64,000 nucleotides of DNA from contig CM042979.1 in NCBI GenBank assembly GCA_023678885.1, positions 20,451,513 through 20,515,512 of the forward strand. The letters run 5' to 3'. Below are positions 25,001-37,653 of this stretch, one piece after another; the stretch's first letter is position 1; every line of letters begins with the position of its first letter. Below the pieces are notes generated by a model. That model did no database searches. It had not been told where the DNA came from and saw only the letters and a program-made list of their open reading frames with translations. A program made the translations under genes and the position numbers. Source of the DNA: Pogostemon cablin. Taxonomy: Eukaryota; Streptophyta; Magnoliopsida; Lamiales; Lamiaceae.

Positions 25001-25943
25001 CTTCCACCTTAGTTCTTTTCGATTCAAACATGTCATCACCTAAAGCAAGTAAGTTTTCAAGAAATTCAATGCATACCTCGTTGGAGAGTCCGTCAAGCTC
25101 CATAGTGGGATAAGTAAGAGACTCCATCAAACATGTCTCAAGAGGATCCTTTGACAGGATCAGAGACATATCCTCCTTCACAATCTCCTCCACCACGTCA
25201 ATACTATAACACTGAGACTCCATGGGCATCTTCATTGCTTTGTCCAAGTTGAAAAGAACTTCTTCTTCGTCCATCCGCAATCTAAGCTCTCCTTTTTGAA
25301 CATCAATCATAGCTCCAACAGTAGCAAGGAAATGTCTCCCCAAGATTAGAGGGATATTATCCTTGTTATCTTCCATCTCTAGCACAAGAAAGTCCAAAGG
25401 AAAGACTAGCTTCTCCACTTTGATGAGAACGTCTTCAATTATACCTTTTGGAAACGTCATCGACCTGTCCACCAATTGGAGAACCACTGTTGTAGGGGTC
25501 AACTCCCCCAAACCAAGCCTCTGAAAGATGGACAACGGCATTAAATTGATGCTTGCCCCTAGATCGCACAAAGCTCGCCGTGCCGGCCCCTTTTCGATCT
25601 CACATAGAATAGTGAAGCTCCCCAGATCCTTCATCTTTTGCGGCAGCTTCCTTTGAATGATTGAGCTGCAATTCTCAGATAAATTCACCGTTTTAATTCT
25701 GGTTAAGCTCCGCTTCTTCAACAATATGTCTTTAAGAAATCGGGCATAGTACGGCATCTCCATGATTGCCTCTGAGAAAGGAATGCTCAAGCTTATCTTG
25801 TTCATTATCTCTGAAAACTTCTTGAACTTCTCTTCCAATCCCTTCTTCATAAGCTTGTAAGGAAACGGTGGAGGTATCTTCATTTTGGGAATCCCCCATT
25901 CATCACGATCAACCTTCTCCGCTTTCTCCTTTTCGGCTCTCAA
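22022..25943 (-). pseudogene. A: Athila-type pol (protease, RT, RNase H, integrase), broken
   Basis: Long open blocks at 24696-25943, 23454-24479 and 22301-23473, plus a decayed tail to about 22022. The protease has LCDLGASINLMP, the D-L-G form usual for Athila. Reverse transcriptase has CFLDGYSGYNQI, PFGLCNAPATFQ and FMDDLSIFG. RNase H has LMCDASDVALG. Integrase has the CDRCQ half of a zinc finger, IDFMGPF, VSDGGTHF and NGQVEVSN, giving D-D-E. Breaks are tag at 24696-24698, tga at 24504-24506, a frameshift near 23470 and stops in the integrase C-terminus after 22301. Both pol nonsense changes are of the C-to-T or G-to-A kind. The domain set is complete but the protein is not translatable. 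Confidence 0.9.
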
Positions 25944-26064
25944 TCGCTTGGCTCTCTCCCACTTTTTCTCAGCTATTATCTATGTACTTTGCTCATTCCG
26001 AACTACTGGAGTAGCATCAACATCATCGAGAGTGTTCAAGGTAGCAATAGGCAACTTCTAGATG

Positions 26065-26576
26065 GGTTCGACCAGGGTTCGACCTGTGGAACAGGTCGAA
26101 CAAGGCACGTAATGGTCGAACTGCTCTTCTGGACAACTGCTCTCTTTTTGAAGTTGAGGTTCGACCTGGGTTCGACCTGTTGAGTAGGTTGAACCACGGC
26201 TACCTAGGTCAAACTGACCTACTATACTCCTTCCGCCCTCCGGTTCGACCAAGGTTCGACCTGTTGGATAGGTCGAACCATGTCCATCGTGGTCGAACCG
26301 TTGCTGCGACAAAACAGAGTGCTCCAAGTTGTGCGGTTCGACCTGAGTTCGACCTGTTGGATAGGTCGAACCATCATTGATTTGGTCAAACAGTGTTCTA
26401 GAAAAACAGAGTGCTCCGATTTGTCAGGTTCGACCATGGTTCGACCTGTATGCCAGGTCGAACCATCTGCAGTTTGGTTGAACCGATGCTACGATGCCTC
26501 CTGATCGTGTCCAGTGCATTGGTTCGACTTCTCCTGTATGGTTCAACCTTCAATGTTGGTCGAACTATGGTCGAAT
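26065..26576. repeat. GGTTCGACC/GGTCGAACC hairpin array, A gag-protease linker
   Basis: Tandem units start at 26065, 26158, 26242, 26335, 26427 and 26521, with lengths of 93, 84, 93, 92 and 94 bp. Each has GGTTCGACC, a near-duplicate GGTTCGACCTG, a short loop, AGGTCGAACC and later a GGTCGAAC. On the minus strand the first three units are open in one frame and encode repeats with the pattern FDH..STY.TGRTLVEP. The 92- and 94-bp units shift frame. It lies exactly between the gag coiled region and the protease part. Confidence 0.92.
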
Positions 26577-28088
26577 CTTGCCCTAGACATGTCCAAATTT
26601 GATTTCGGCCTCATAGGTCCCTCGTACTGCATTCCCGACCTCAGTGTGATGGCGTTGCAGGTCCTTGGATTCTCAATACTTTGAGACGGGAACTTCCCCT
26701 TCTCAAGAGTTTGAGTAAGCTTGTTAACACTTCCTGCCATCTTCCCCATCAGCAATGTAAGGTCCTTCACCTGCTTAGATATAACCTCATGATTTACATC
26801 GATTTTCTTTTCAAGTTTGGCCTCAAGGCAGTTCACTCTTTCATCGTTCTTGGCCATATACCTGTTCACAGTATCCTCAAAACCTAGTTTTCCTTCTTCC
26901 ACCTTAGCACCCGGATCAATACCCATCGGAGGTTAAATCGCATTATTCGGATTGCTCCATGAGAACTCCGACCTCCTAGGCTGTTGATAACCACCCGGGG
27001 GACCACGATTATTAAAGTTTCCTCGATAGTTCCCTTGGTAGTTCCGGTTTCCTTGATCTGGATACCTAGTCCCTTGAATACTTTGACCCATGGCATAGTG
27101 TGCCTCTTCCAACTCCTCTTGGATTGGTCCATCATTCTTCAACTCCTGCTGCATGATTGGTACACGCTGAGATAATTTGCTGATTTGCTTCTGTTGGGAT
27201 TCAAGTAGCTTGTTGATATTGGACAAGCTAGAGACGATCTCATCCTCTCTACTTGTTTTCACCATTGCTTGTTCAACCTGAGCTACCTTCCCAAGGACAT
27301 AAGTACCTCTAACTCTATCAGTTGGCCAATCCCTCGAATTCATCAAAATATCTTCAAACAACTTCTCGGCCTCTACGGATGATTTTGTAAGCAATGCTCC
27401 ATTAGAAGAAGCATCCAATAATACTCGTGAATCTATCCCATGCTTCATGAAATTTCTCACCTCCACCGATAGTAAATTGGTTAATGTCTTGCTTCATCTT
27501 AAATACCTTTGAAGGTGGCATGTACCTCTCCAAGAACCTTAACTGCAGTTGCTCCCAAGTGGTGCACTCAGCTGCGTTGATAGTGTCGTACTAATCTCTC
27601 GCCTTTTCAGTAAGCGAGAATTTGAACAAGAGGATCTTCCTAGCATCTTCATGTTCTCCTACGTCTTTTTGAGTACTTGCATAGCCCAAGAACTTGTTCA
27701 GATGCTGCTGTGGATCCTCAAAAGACCCTCCTGAAAAGGAGTTCCTTTCTATCATGCTAATAAGAGCGGGATGAAGATCGAAAGCTGCATTAGTTCCCCT
27801 CGCTCCTAGAAGCCAAAAATTTCCAGCCCCATTATTTCTGAAAACCTCCCGGATGGCTAGATTATCCGGATTCGCTGCCATGTTGACTGTCTCTACTCCC
27901 GAATTAACTTCAGTTGTAGCTTCAATCATTTGCGAAATCTGCTCGTCAACTTCAACTCCAAAATTCAGAGCTTCAGTTGGATCAACAGTCTTTGCCTTGC
28001 TCTTCTTCTTCTTCTTCTTCTTTCTTGACGATGCTCCGATCTCAGGATTATAGGGTTCAAGTTCACTTTTCTTTGATCTCGTGAGCAT
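26577..28088 (-). pseudogene. A: Athila-type gag, broken
   Basis: The first block (27591-28088) begins MLTRSKKSE, has a Lys-rich stretch, and then the gag core (AANPDNLAIREVF, FDLHPALI, FEDPQQHLNKFL). A tag stop at 27591-27593 ends it. The next block (26933-27466) has lost about 30 residues relative to the usual core, carries LLDASSNGALL, and ends in taa at 26933-26935. The last block (26577-26926) is a helical, charge-rich segment with DLTLLMGKMA. The nonsense changes are consistent with C-to-T decay. Gag would coat the element RNA in a cytoplasmic particle; this copy cannot encode a full one. Confidence 0.85.
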
Positions 28089-28168
28089 ACACCTAAAAAG
28101 AACTAGAATTAAAACAGCAAAACAAGATAAATAGCCCTAATAAACGAGAAATAACAAAAAGATATTCT

Positions 28169-29185
28169 TGATGGGTGTTTTCTCAATACACAATTTTAAT
28201 CCCCAAGTATGAAGGATACCAATTGTAGTTTCGAAAGTGACCAAGTTAAATATCGAATCCACGGGATGGGTAAATATTACTTTAGTTATTTTCTAGCAAT
28301 TATGACTATGTTGAGAATAGTAATTATTGATTTTTAAACTAACAATTAAAATAGCAAATCAATAACAAGAACAAGAGAAGAGTAGTTGTGATCAAATAAG
28401 ATGATAGGTAGTTCGTCAGGCCATCCAGTTTCATTCGTTAATTCATACTTTCGTGTGTCGATGTCCGACTCTACCTTATGGTTTATGGACGCATCGCTAG
28501 ACCATGCAAATCTACTCTATAGACACAAATAGATAAGCTTTTGACACGTGTGAGTATCCTCTGAGCAAGATGTATACTTTACCCCCCTTTCTAGGTACTA
28601 TCATAATTAATTATTTCCCGTGCACTTAGTACTCTAACCCGATTTGATCACCTTTTTTAGGTACTATAAAGTTATACTCTTAATCCTACTTGTTAACCCG
28701 AATTCAATTCAATTAACAAATATTCATATAAGTGGTTCTAATAAAACCTCGGAATCCCTTCACTTAGAATTATAACAATAAACCCTGCTCATTAGTGAAC
28801 GCACTCAATCAATAACCATGTATGCATTCAGACTCTACACAACGATTATTGATGCACAAAACAACTATGAGTATGGATTAAAAACGTACTATCTTATATA
28901 AACTAAACCACAAGTAGTGGTGTACGGAGTATACACACGAAATACAAATCAACTCATGAAACCTTCATAACCCTAGAACTACCGAAGTGGCTCTAGCCCA
29001 TGGTTGATCTAGGAACAATCATGGTTAGATGGACCAATCTTACTTGACTTTCCAGCGGAACCTCTGTCACATCTCCTCCTAGTCTCCTCTTGTGCTTCAC
29101 GATCTTACGCTCTCTAAAACTCCCTAAAAGCTCTCTTGTATTGTGTTGTCCTCTGACTGCATGAGCCTCCTTTTATACTTGTAAT
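28169..29185 (-). repeat. 5' LTR of gypsy A, left part
   Basis: Starts TGATGGGTGTTTTCTC, parallel to 14204. It ends at the duplicated gtaat (29181-29185), where copia C inserted, and resumes at 45664-46327. Confidence 0.92.
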
Positions 29186-30393
29186 TGTTAGATTTGTATA
29201 CTAAACGCCTTGCTTTTGTATTGAACTATGTAATAACGATTTTATTTGAAATGAGAATCATATGATCAAACTGTTTTGCATATTATAAATTATTTATTTA
29301 TATGTTTGTGCAAAAGTCAATTTATTTTATACTGTAGATAATATGTTGTGCGACAACACGTGAAAGATCATATTATCAGTTTCCTTATAAAGTATAAACA
29401 GATGCTCACAACCGAGATAGACGGGGACTATCTATCGGTATGGTTGTAGTGTGGTTTGGTATTAGTTTGTCTTGACTATAGAACCACATTAGTACACTGC
29501 TTTGTGTATTGAGTAGGACCATCTGAGATCGTTCGACTTGTACTGTCTATATAGAAGAACTTGATCTCTGTTATTATAGATGTTCGTGCTCTTAATCCCT
29601 ATACAATAATCTCGATACGTAAGGTAGTATATATTTCTTTGATTCATCAATGGGTGAGATTTAAATGTATTAAATCAACAAACTCGGTGAGTTGGGAAGT
29701 AGTGTTGTCTCTATGGTGTGCTGTTGATTGTAGAAGGAATCCATGTCTATCATAGGTTGATGATGTCCCCTTGAGGAGCTCATAAGATTTATCATTTAAA
29801 TCTTGCAAGTGGATTAATTTCCGGCATGATAATAAGGTTGAGTGGTACTACTCTCGGATGAGATATTAATTAATTTGAGTTGTCAGTAACTTAATTAATT
29901 AATGGGCATTGTATATCTTAAACATGGGGAGACTATCGGGCTCATAATAAGAAGGAGCCCAGAACGTAATTTTGGGATTGGATGGGTAGTGCAATAATAA
30001 TATTTTAGTGGACTATATTATTATTATTGGATTTAATTAAAAGCTTTGGGCTAAGCTTGGTTAATTAAATCTGATTGAGGCCCAGCCCAATTTCTCCTCC
30101 TGGTCCCTGCAGTAGCCCAAGTATATAAGTTATCTCAGTTCCTAATAACCTAAGTCTGCGCCACTTACGTAGAGAACAGATTAGGAGCAGATTGAGAACT
30201 CTCTGGGGATTGTTGACCACACAACACTAGAGAGTCAACTTTGGGATATACTATAGAAGGTCAGAGGTGTTCTTCACAGATCATCATCCTCTACATCAAT
30301 CCAGAAGACAGGTAATTATTTTATGCTTCCGCTGTATCTAATTATCTGTTTTTCTTATTGAATCACGTTCACCATAAGATCCAATTGCCAACA
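29186..30393 (+). repeat. 5' LTR of copia C
   Basis: TGTTAGATTTG..TTGCCAACA, 1208 bp, same length as the 3' LTR. It contains a 64-codon sense ORF (29561-29755) that recurs in all C and D LTRs. Confidence 0.95.
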
Positions 30394-30826
30394 ATTGATA
30401 TCAGAGCAAGTTTTCTTGGTGAAACGTGATTTGTAAGGATGTTTTTGTGATTATTTGATTAATTATTTTAATCTGTTTTTAATCACATGTTCATTGGACT
30501 TTTTCGTGTGTTCAAAAAGAAGACAGATTGACTTGTATATTTGATTTGATGTGTGTTTTTTTATTCATGTGTATTTTTATTATATACACTGTACACACAA
30601 TTGTCATACACAAAAAAAGGCAATCTGTATTGTTTGTATCACACACGCGCGCACTACTCGTTGTGTGTTCTTCCCGGCGGCGCGTGGTCGTCTGACAAGG
30701 AGGCGGTATTTGACCGGTGCTGACTGTCAATAGATGGTGGCTTCGGGCCGACCAGTGATGTCACGGCGGCACTGGAAATACGACTGGCGACGGCGAGTGG
30801 TGATGGCGGCGCGGCAATGATGAATT
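30394..30826 (+). other. Copia C leader, first part
   Basis: Starts with the primer-binding site (30396-30407), then non-coding sequence turning GC-rich (30660-30820) before the D insertion. It continues at 38857. The total leader before gag is about 2.06 kb. Confidence 0.8.
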
Positions 30827-32024
30827 TGTTGGCAATTGGATCTTGTGGTTCAAACGTGATCGTTAGTAAATAGGCAAACAGTAAACAGCGGAAGCAATAA
30901 TGTGTTTACCGTACTTCAGGGTTGATGTAGAGTCTGAATCACTGCAGAAGAACACCTCTTGATCTTCTGCTGTATGTCCCAAGTCAACTCTGGTGTTGGG
31001 TGGTCAACAATCCCCAGAGTTCTCTCAATCTGCTTCTCTCTAACTCACGTCAAAAGAGGCGCAGGAAGTTAGGTTTCCAGAAGCTGAGATGACTATATAT
31101 ATTGGGCTACAGCAGGGACCAGGAGGAGAAATTGGGCTGGGCCTCAATTGAACTTAATTAACCAAGCTTAGCCCAAAGCTTTTAATTAAATCCAATAATA
31201 ATAATATAGTCCACTAAAATATTATTACTGCACTACCCGTCCAATCCCAAAATTATGTTCTGGGCTCCTTCTTATTATGAGCCCGATAGTCTCCCCATGT
31301 TTAAGATATTCAATGTCCATTAATTAATTAAGTTACTGACAACTCTAATTAATTAATATCTCATCCGAGAGTAGTACCACTCAACCTTATTATCATGCCG
31401 GAAATTAATCCACTTGCAAGATTTACATGATAAACCTTATGAGCTCCTCAAGGGGACATTATCAACCTATGACGGACATGGATTCCTTCTACAATCAACA
31501 GCACACCATAGATACAGCACTACTTCCCAACTCACCGAGTTTGTTGATTTAATACTTATAAATCTCACCCATTGATGAATCAAAGAAATACATACTGCCC
31601 TACGTGTCGAGGTTATTGTATAGGGATTAAGAGCACGAACTTCCATAATAACAGAGATCAAGTTCTACTATATAGTCAGTATAAGAAGAACGACCTCAGG
31701 CGGTCCTGCTCAATACACACAAGTGCACTAATGTGATTCTATAGCCAAGACAAGATAATACCAAACCACACTACAACCATACCGATAGAGAGTCCTCGTC
31801 TATCTCAGTTGTGAGCATCTGTTTATACTTTATAAGGAAACCGATAATATGATCTTCCGCGTGTTGTCGCACAACATATTATCTACAGTATAAAGTAATT
31901 GGACTATTGCATCATGCATATAAAATAAATTATAAGATGCAATCATTTGATCAATGATACTCATTTCAAATATTGTTATGACATTGTTCATACTAAAGCT
32001 AGACTTTTAGTATACAATCCAACA
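30827..32024 (-). repeat. 3' LTR of copia D
   Basis: TGTTGGCAATTGG..AATCCAACA on the plus strand, 1198 bp. Paired with 37654-38851. Confidence 0.95.
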
Positions 32025-35000
32025 ATCTCCCACTTATACTAAAAGACTATGCTGTCATGTCTTCTGCCATACATCTGATTCCTACTCCCACTACACGACC
32101 ATTAAAAGCTCTCGCCTTAAGGTCCTTGTAAATGGTTTACTAGGTCATCATCCGATGCAATCTAGGCGACAACAACCTTCGCCTCATCATACGATTTCTC
32201 GTAACAGGTGGTACTCGCGCTCCATGCGTTTAATTGCCTTATGGACTTGTGATTTCTTCAAGTTTGCAACTGCACCAATATCATCAATGTAAATTGTGAT
32301 TACTTTGGGCAAACTTAGAAACACTTCAAAGTCCATCATGAAGTCTCTAGAGTCATATGGATACTTTGGTTGCCTCATAGGCTCCAATTTATCATCTTTC
32401 CATGATGGAGCCCGGAGTCTGAAATATATTTCTATATAACACTCCTCCACATTATGACTCTACTTCCTAAAATTAAACACATAACCTTTGAGGAGAATTT
32501 ACTGCCGTCCAATCTGACTAAAAATCCGAATCTACGTAATCCACAAGAAGCAGTGAATCTGTTTAGTAAATCCACATATAATTTCCAGTCCTTCTCAGGC
32601 ACTTTATATATGTCTTACTACAGTTCATCATTCTTGTTCCGGGTTACGTTGATACCTTCTGTTCATGCGTTCAGCAACACAGATATCCAACTTCGTTCAT
32701 AGCATTCTTTAGATTAAGCTTCCTTATTCGCCGAAGCATAAGGAACCGCTTTCATCTACTATATCTACTTCTTGTGTCTCTAAGACACATTCACTTAGAT
32801 AAATTTACATGCTAAACGAGTATGGACTGTATCATTTTATGAAACTTGAGATAAGAATAACATCCTTTCTTGTGATCCGTATTACCGTGATCAAAAGGAT
32901 ATATTTTACTTTTCTTAAGTCCTTCATATCATACTACTTTCTTAATCATACCCATACGCCCGATAATACTCTTTCATTGTCTCCAATGAGCAAGATACTA
33001 TCTACGTATAGTACAAGAATTACCACCACGTTTTCGTCATTCTTTACAATACACAAGATACATCCGCTCATTGAATAAATCCATATCTATGGATTTCCTT
33101 TTCAAAACAGATGTTTCACAATCTCAAAGCTTGGTATAGTCCATTGATGGACACCTATAAGCTTACTATTAAAATGCACTTAGCCATTTGCAATGAATTA
33201 TTTTGATTGCTCCACATAGATGTTTTCCTCAAGACTTCCAATCAGGAAAGCTGTCTTGACATCTATTTGCTGTTCCTCATAATTCAATATGAGCAGCAAA
33301 ATTTAAAAGAATCTGGATCAACTAAGCATAGCTACAAGCGAACAGGTTTTCTCATAATCGAACCATTTCTTTCTGAGTACACCTTTTCGCAACAAGCTTT
33401 GCTTCCAAGGTTTTCACCTTACCGTATGATCCTCTTTTATTTCATCATTCATTACAACTTACTAAGATTCCGCATTTTAATCTTGTAGTGCTAAGTCGTA
33501 TCCGTGGGATAATACCATATTTACTAGGGACCAAGTCTCACAACTCTCCCAAAATATATCTTTTACGAGTTGTCGAACAACCCTCCCACTACGACAAGGC
33601 ACTACATGTAATTGTGTATCAGACGTGACACGCGTTGCAGTTTACCTTGTGGTATATCCTCTTGTACACTTGGTACTTATACTTAGTGTTTTCCTTTCAC
33701 TTCCTTTAGAACAACTCATACATGGGTTTGTGATTTATTACATAGTTCTTTTCCAAAAATCTAGTTATTGTGTTAACAATTACCCTTCGATCTTCTGGAC
33801 TAAATAAATCATCCTTCATTTTTCTAGGATGTCCCATATACAGACAAACGTTTCACGAATTACTGTATCTTAGGGCATATCCATAAAATGAATTTAATTA
33901 TTCCAAATAATTCATCATCTATCTAATCATAACCATAAGACATAATACCTTCTATTCACCACACCATTCCACTGGGGAATTTCCGGTGTTGCCATCTTGA
34001 GATTTAATCTCAACTTCTGATTAATAGCTGCTAACTATCCTAAGAGGTTTTTACCACCACGGTTAAACCGTAATGACTACCTCTTGCCTGGATAATATTA
34101 GGTCCGCTTGAATCAGACTGAACTAATTCCAACATATATATCTTTGGCCCTATATCCCACAGCCTTGAAAAAGCAGTTAATCATTTTTACTTCCAAGCAA
34201 GACTCGCAAGTCCGATAGTTTCCACTTCAGATAAACCTTACGGTCTATCGGCTATCAACTTTTGAATCCTACTCAAGTAAAATGAATTAATCTTAGACGC
34301 CAAATGTATGTTTAGTTCTTCTTTGAAGGTTCCTTTCTCTTACTAATATTAGAAGATGCATTATTAATTACTATTTATTGCATCTGTGGGATGTGCATGA
34401 TTCAAGAGTATAATTATTATCCATCAACGTACTATAACGAATTATAGCCTCATTCCTCATTTCTATGACCATGTCATTTAAATGAAATGAAGTATCCATC
34501 CGTTAATGCATAGAAACCGAAATTAAATTCTTTCTATGAAACGTACGTAAAGACAATTTCTCATAATCAATCGTTTATTCTTATCATGAGATAAATAAAC
34601 AACTCCCACTGCAATAGCCACTACCTTCGTAGTTTTACCCATGTTATTAACAATCTTATCCTTACTAAGTGAAAAACATTTAGTGATTCCTGTATCTACA
34701 CACTTCGTGTCAGTAGATGCCATCACTAATCATGTTTAGGCTATTAGTAAATAAGATATTAAACTTGTTCACTTTATGATAAAAATGGTTTTCCTTTGCC
34801 ACATGTTTTGTTAGAAGTTTCCCACCATTTACATCCTCTTGTAATTGAGGTGGAACTTTCTCAAAAACATCTAGGCAATTATGGAAAATAAAATTGACTT
34901 AGGTTTCCCTTTCAACTTCTATTCCATATATATTTCCAATTCATTCATCAAATTCTATCATGATCTTGCGCCTTTTAAATTACTCAAGTATCTGAAGAGT

Positions 35001-35230
35001 TACATGAGTTCATCATATTTCTATGATCCTCTCATCTCTTCACTAAAGACTTTAATAGGCATCATGAGCCGTCCGATGAGAGAACACATGTATTTTCTTA
35101 AGCAGTAATTTTCAAAATCACGATTCTTTTCTAATCAACTAATTTGGACAAGTAAATATAATGTCTTTTAGTTAACAATTAGTGAGATAATACCATTCGA
35201 AATTCAGAGAATCAGAAATAAATATACTGA
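32025..35230 (-). pseudogene. D: decayed gag-pol
   Basis: On the minus strand this follows C's gag-pol at nucleotide level: gag near 34750-35230, integrase near 33850-34500, reverse transcriptase near 32900-33480, RNase H near 32180-32460, ending at the polypurine tract. The expected gag ATG at about 35210 is followed by stops within a few codons. The stretch at 33875-33945 has a tag where C has a serine codon, and lacks about 145 bp of integrase, exactly as in F. Only short fragments stay open (for example 32187-32450). Confidence 0.88.
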
Positions 35231-37653
35231 TCAAAACTTCGAATTTTATCCTTTTATATTGTTTCCCTCAAAACAATATAAAATAAAATTCACCGACATC
35301 TCAAGCACCGTGAGTCTGCAAGCCACGATAGTGTGGACGTTTACAAACCCGAACATTTACAAGAGAAGGTTTTACCCATTAATTTCATTTGTCAACCTCA
35401 CTTTAAGACAAAATAATTAATAGTCGGTTCCTCTTTAGCCATGCAAATAAAAGCAGTGACTCCGATGGGGAGGATACTTATTATTTACATCTAAGTGTAC
35501 ACCATTATTTGACCCCAAGTCCGCGGCCCAAGCTTGTGTGCCTTACAGATGGAGAAGTACACACGCGCTCGGATAACTTCCTACAGTCATCAATTACAAG
35601 TTTGTACCAGTGATCCGCATATAAACTCATCCGATAGGGAGGAAGGTCTAAGCCAACGCGCAAGTTCATATGCATCATATTACAAACGTAATTATTTAAT
35701 GAAGTCTGTTCCAGCAATCCATGAATAAACTCATCCGATGGGGAGGAAGGCTCTAATGCCGACGCGCAAGTCTATTCACATTGCTAACAAACCAATAATG
35801 GAGGCCGCGGGAATTTATTACCAATCCCCTCTCCCACTTAGTTATTTAACACCAAGGGTTTTAAACATGCATATAATATTTCATAAATAAAATATACAAC
35901 TTAGACATGCTTCTATTAACAGCAATTTAAATAAATAAATCACATAGAACATGCCTTTCATATATATAACAATTAATTGTCAAGTTAAAACAATTAAATC
36001 AGTTATATATCATTAATTAATTGTATAAAATGTTGGATCAATTAAATAGGCCCAGCTGACCCAAAATTTATTAGCAAAAAAAATGAGCAACCAATTAATA
36101 AAATAATTAAGCCCATTTAACCTGCCAATTTCTACATTAAGGTCTAGCCCAATATTTAAATCAGGCCCAACATAATACCCACAATTAATTAAAGTTAATT
36201 AGCCCAGCAGCCCATAGTCCATTTAATTAAAATTGGGCCCTAAAATAAGTTGAATTAATAAAACAACCCAGGCCCAAAACCAAATTAAATAAAATGAGCA
36301 GCCTCTAATATAATAATTGAATTGGGCCCTTTAATCATCAGCCCAAATACTCCTTAATTAAAATAGGGCCCTGCAGCCCAAAATCCTATTAATTAAAAAA
36401 TTTGGGCCCAAATAATTAAACTAGCCCAACATCAGAACAAAAGTAGCCCAACAACATAGGCCCATATCCATTCTGCCCTTAAAGCTCCTGCCAGCCGCCA
36501 ACACGCCCGGAAGACACCGGCGCCGCTGCTTCCGGCGATAGTCCGTCAGCCGCCGGAGCCGCGCCAACAGCCCAACTACCGCGTGCCGCCAGCCGTCGAC
36601 CGACATCGCTGCCGCCAGCCCACCGCTGCAAGCCGATCCTGCGCGGCCGCCATCAACCCCCAGCGCCGCCCACTCCTTGAGACGTCACGCCGCGACCACC
36701 GACGGCCATGCCTTGTCCGCCAGTCCCGGTAGCAGATTTCCGCCGACGCCTGTATCCGAGCGACGCCAGCGACTAACCAGCCGCCGATCTGACAGCGCCG
36801 GCACAGCCGTGCACCACTGATGCCATGCGCCGCCTCGCCAGACTTCACGCCGTGCGCCTCTGCCTTCTGGATGGCCGATCTGGACGGGATCTGCCGCATC
36901 AGTCGCGAAGCCGTCAGCGACACTCCCACCGACCCACAGTCGCCGATCTGACTGACCGGGTCTGCTAATCGCGTCTCACCAGCGAGACGCGACAGAGTCC
37001 AGCGCCACCCAGTCCATCTCTGACGCCGCCGCCTCGTGGGATAGCCGCCGCCTCCAGCCGCCGCTGACCGCCGCTTCGTCTGGAATAGCAGTCTGCGATC
37101 TCAATATCCCATCCGTGATCGATCAGATGCAGTGGTAACAGACCCGCCGTCGTGAGTTGCTCAGCCAGTCGCGACAGCCTTTGGCGATCCGACACATCAC
37201 CAAGACACACTTGCGCCAGCAGCTGTCCAACGATGCCTAGATCGCGCCTTCCTTTCTTCTCGATTTCACGCGTTCTTCTTGCAATCGTGCAATCGCTCCC
37301 ACCAGACCCCAACCGTGAGTCATCCAATACCCGGCAGTCACATCGTTCTTTTCCACTACCGCAATTCAGTTTCTCACGATGCAGCCGTGTGTGTATTGTG
37401 ATTACCAAGAACAAGAATTTAATAATAAACAGCCAAAGATGTATATTAGGGTTGCAGTATGTACACAGGGAATTTTTATAAATAACCCAAATAATACAAA
37501 CCCTTAAACATGCTTTCTATCAAGCGAAAATTAAATCACAAGAAGCACAAAACATGCGATTATAACCAGATCAAATCACTTAATCATATAATCACAAACA
37601 ACCCCAATCTAACGTCTCACGTTACACCACGAAACCAACGCTCTGATACCAAT
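35231..37653 (-). other. D: long GC-rich leader
   Basis: About 2.4 kb between the primer-binding site (37640-37651) and the gag relic. Positions 36480-37400 are strongly GC-rich and low in complexity. They contain sense ORFs of 117 and 149 codons (36576-36929, 36965-37414) that look composition-driven, not conserved. The AT-rich part (35880-36400) has many GCCCA motifs. The part at 35290-35760 matches C at 39985-40400. Confidence 0.7.

Noticed and set aside
26065..26576. GGTTCGA motifs as Pol III B-boxes or tRNA-derived units
   Set aside because: The core resembles a B-box, but the last conserved C is missing in the usual unit, no A-box lies at proper spacing, and no tRNA fold is seen.
36576..37414. 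ORFs of 117 and 149 codons in the D leader
   Set aside because: Sense to D but with GC-driven composition and no counterpart in the C leader.
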